Assembly: GCA_947177925.1 (NCBI GenBank)
Contig: CAMWWJ010000063.1
Location: forward strand, 1 to 12,749
DNA from: an uncultured Lachnospiraceae bacterium
GTDB taxonomy: Bacteria > Bacillota > Clostridia > Lachnospirales > Lachnospiraceae
Direction of reading: 5' to 3'
Length of the DNA stretch: 12,749 nucleotides
Below are positions 11,212 to 12,749 of this stretch, in pieces. The translations under genes were made by a program, and so were the position numbers. Every line of letters starts with the position of its first letter. The first letter of the stretch is position 1. The notes below the pieces were generated by a model. That model was not told the DNA's origin, searched no databases, and saw nothing but the letters and a program-made list of their open reading frames with translations.

Positions 11212-12144
11212 ATGAAAATTGACAGGCTCGTTAGTATTATTATGGTGCTTCTTGATAAAGAGCGAATAGGGGCGCAGGAATTAGCGGATATGTTTGAAGT
11301 GTCGCCCCGCACGATCTACCGCGATATAGACACTATCAATATGGCGGGTATTCCTATCCGCGGGGCATCGGGAGTGGGCGGCGGCTTTGAAATTATGCAG
11401 AAATACAAAATTGATAAAAATGTTTTTTCGACTGCTGACCTTTCCGCTATCCTGATGGGGCTTTCAAGCCTTTCGAACATGATACGGGGGAATGAACTGA
11501 TAAACGCCCTTGCAAAAGTCAAAAGTTTTATTCCTGCTGACAAAGCGAATGACATAGAATTAAAAGCAAACCAAATATGTATAGATTTAAGCTCTTGGAT
11601 CGGCAACCAGAACATACAATCATATTTAGAGATTATCAAAACAGCTTTGCAGGATTGCAGGCTGGTTTCCTTTGAATATATAGCTCATCACGGAAAGAAA
11701 ACTGTACGGACAGTTGAGCCGTATCAGCTTGTTTTAAAAAGCGGTCATTGGTATTTTCAAGGATATTGCCATATACGAAATGATTTTCGCTTATTCAGAT
11801 TATCCCGCATATCAAATTTACAAATAAAAGAGGAAAATTTTATACCACGGGATTATCAAAAACCGATTTTAGACTTTGAGGAAATTCTACAAACCATGCA
11901 GACAACAATAAAAATCCGTATTCATAAATCTATCATGGACAGGGTACTTGATTATTGCACTTATGAACACTTTTCTCCCGATGGTGACGAATATTACATT
12001 GTTAATTTTCCGTTCATAGAAAATGAATATTACTACGATATTCTTCTTGGTTTTGGTAATAAGTGTGAGTGCTTAGAGCCGTTATATATTCGTGCCGAAA
12101 TGAAGCGTAGAATACATGATGTAGCTGCAATATATGAAAATTAG
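11212..12144 (+). CDS. YafY-type WYL domain transcriptional regulator
   Basis: This 310-residue protein begins with an HTH_11-type winged helix (residues 2-50, KIDRLVSIIMVLLDKERIGA and VSPRTIYRDIDTINMAGIPI), then GGFEIMQKY, a middle helical part, and a WYL domain (about 135-210) with FEYIAHHGKKTVRTVEPYQL and HWYFQGYCHIRNDFRLFRLS. A C-terminal extension domain follows. WYL domains bind small ligands or nucleic acid ends to control the HTH. The length is normal for YafY proteins. ATG 11212 was chosen because AAAGGCGG lies 7 bases upstream and MKIDRL is the usual family beginning; an open frame up to 11122 is ignored. It likely regulates itself and the divergent DJ-1/PfpI gene. Confidence 0.93.
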   Translation: MKIDRLVSIIMVLLDKERIGAQELADMFEVSPRTIYRDIDTINMAGIPIRGASGVGGGFEIMQKYKIDKNVFSTADLSAILMGLSSLSNMIRGNELINALAKVKSFIPADKANDIELKANQICIDLSSWIGNQNIQSYLEIIKTALQDCRLVSFEYIAHHGKKTVRTVEPYQLVLKSGHWYFQGYCHIRNDFRLFRLSRISNLQIKEENFIPRDYQKPILDFEEILQTMQTTIKIRIHKSIMDRVLDYCTYEHFSPDGDEYYIVNFPFIENEYYYDILLGFGNKCECLEPLYIRAEMKRRIHDVAAIYEN

Positions 12145-12220
12145 AATACTATTAATTTTCTTAACAAGGTATAAATGATGAATGTGATTCCGCCGTCGTA
12201 GGCACTGTGGGAATGTGCAT

Positions 12221-12316
12221 ATGACATTATTTGGTATGACTGCTAAGCAGTGGCGTGATAAAAATCCCAGGAAAAATTATAGTCATATCGGCATAGTTAT
12301 GGTAAGATACCTTTAA
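12221..12316 (+). pseudogene. Short remnant resembling a KilA-N type phage/element protein
   Basis: The 31-residue frame reads MTLFGMTAKQWRDKNPRKNY and then SHIGIVMVRYL before a stop. The LFGMTAKQWRDKNP segment is what I remember from KilA-N-containing phage or element proteins, where it is followed by GNIRDYA. Here the sequence departs after RDKNP. There is no binding site, and an in-frame stop lies 12 codons upstream. The surrounding bases 12145-12343 hold no other gene I can support. Confidence 0.4.
12280..12308 (+). promoter_or_regulatory. Candidate promoter of the two-TM protein
   Basis: TAGTCA (12280-12285), a 17-base spacer and TAAGAT (12303-12308) with a TGG extension before the -10 lie about 35 bases upstream of the ATG at 12344. 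The match is moderate. Confidence 0.35.
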
Positions 12317-12343
12317 ACAAATTGGAATTTTGAAGGTGATATT

Positions 12344-12673
12344 ATGGGCAAGAAAAAGCATTGGATAATTCGATTATTCTTTGTGATTTTTACACTGTCC
12401 GTATCTGTTGCCGTATTTCCTTGTGGAATAATAAATATTCATGGCTTATTTGGTGAAGTAATCACATCAACAGTAGCCGAAGATAAAGAACAAGAAATAG
12501 TTAATGTCAAATCTATAGACCACGAAAGAGTCAAAACTGCAAAAGGTGTAAACATTCTCAATCTTTGGTTTGAAATTTTGATAGCAGTTATATGGATTAG
12601 CTTTTGTGCTAATTTAATCAAACTTCCACGAGGTGATACCATAGTTACATTAAAAGTTCGCATGGACAATTAA
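12344..12673 (+). CDS. Hypothetical two-TM membrane protein
   Basis: I do not recognise this 109-residue protein. It has a basic N-terminus (MGKKKHW), a hydrophobic segment (about 8-30, ending in PCGII), an approximately 40-residue polar, charged middle (about 31-71, EVITSTVAEDKEQEIVNVK) and a second hydrophobic segment (72-92), then a short polar tail. Topology by the positive-inside rule would put both ends inside and the middle region outside, in the manner of a small membrane or accessory protein. AAGGTGAT lies just upstream of the ATG. A hairpin follows its stop, so it may be a single-gene unit. No neighbour suggests a function. Confidence 0.7.
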   Translation: MGKKKHWIIRLFFVIFTLSVSVAVFPCGIINIHGLFGEVITSTVAEDKEQEIVNVKSIDHERVKTAKGVNILNLWFEILIAVIWISFCANLIKLPRGDTIVTLKVRMDN

Positions 12674-12677
12674 ATCT

Positions 12678-12700
12678 TTTCTGCAAATAAAAAGCAGAAA
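12678..12700 (+). terminator. Possible terminator after the two-TM gene
   Basis: TTTCTGC (12678-12684) pairs with GCAGAAA (12694-12700) over a 9-base A-rich loop, 4 bases after the stop. The T run that should follow is interrupted (GCTTCCTGT), so efficiency is doubtful. Confidence 0.4.
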
Positions 12701-12749
12701 GCTTCCTGTATACTTTAAATAGGTCAAGCGATTGACACAAAAAAATACC

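Noticed and set aside
12734..12739. TTGACA near the right edge
   Set aside because: A -35 alone; the window ends before a -10 can be judged.

Overview
The window is about 12.7 kb of low-to-medium GC DNA from a Firmicute, most likely a gut clostridium of the Lachnospiraceae type. The basis is strong AGGAGG-type ribosome binding sites, sigma-A-like promoters, the padR/DUF1700/DUF4097 envelope module, a SirTM-type sirtuin with its zinc macrodomain, and scattered decayed mobile-element genes. No rRNA, tRNA, intact transposase or CRISPR array was seen. Bases 1-89 hold no gene I can support.

Layout. (1) 90-2595, minus: a padR / HAAS-DUF1700 / DUF4097 operon with overlapping genes behind a strong promoter buried in a set of PadR-type palindromes, followed by a small pspC with its own candidate promoter. 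(2) 2691-4053, minus: a GNAT acetyltransferase with a clear terminator, a HEAT-repeat protein, and a fragment of a membrane-protein C-terminus. (3) 4114-8034, minus: the most interesting part, a compact six-gene run. It starts with a small peptide of seven Ala-Cys-Gly-X motifs in three perfect 16-residue repeats. Then come a radical SAM/SPASM maturase, a nitroreductase gene with its middle missing, a flavin-fold protein fused to a 2x[4Fe-4S] ferredoxin, a class M sirtuin and a zinc macrodomain hydrolase. (4) 8035-8225: a divergent regulatory region with several dyads. (5) 8226-9240, plus: a SUKH (SMI1/KNR4) immunity-like protein and an unrecognised small partner with a TTG start. (6) 9296-10330: gene remnants (hxlR with N- and C-termini joined, a small peptide ORF, relE truncated behind an intact relB, pieces of a 2-hydroxyacid dehydrogenase and of a mobile-element small protein). 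(7) 10452-12144: a DJ-1/PfpI protein divergent from a YafY-type WYL regulator. (8) 12221-12700: a short KilA-N-like remnant and an unknown two-TM protein.

Main idea. The 8034-to-4114 genes are closely spaced or overlapping on one strand. They join a radical-SAM peptide (RiPP) system, rich in Cys and Fe-S, to a writer/eraser pair for ADP-ribosylation. In known SirTM operons the sirtuin and macrodomain act on a lipoylated GcvH-like carrier. No such carrier or lipoate ligase is seen here, and their place is taken by the peptide, its maturase and a redox protein. This suggests, as inference only, that the modified peptide or the flavin/ferredoxin protein is the ADP-ribosylation target, probably in redox stress.
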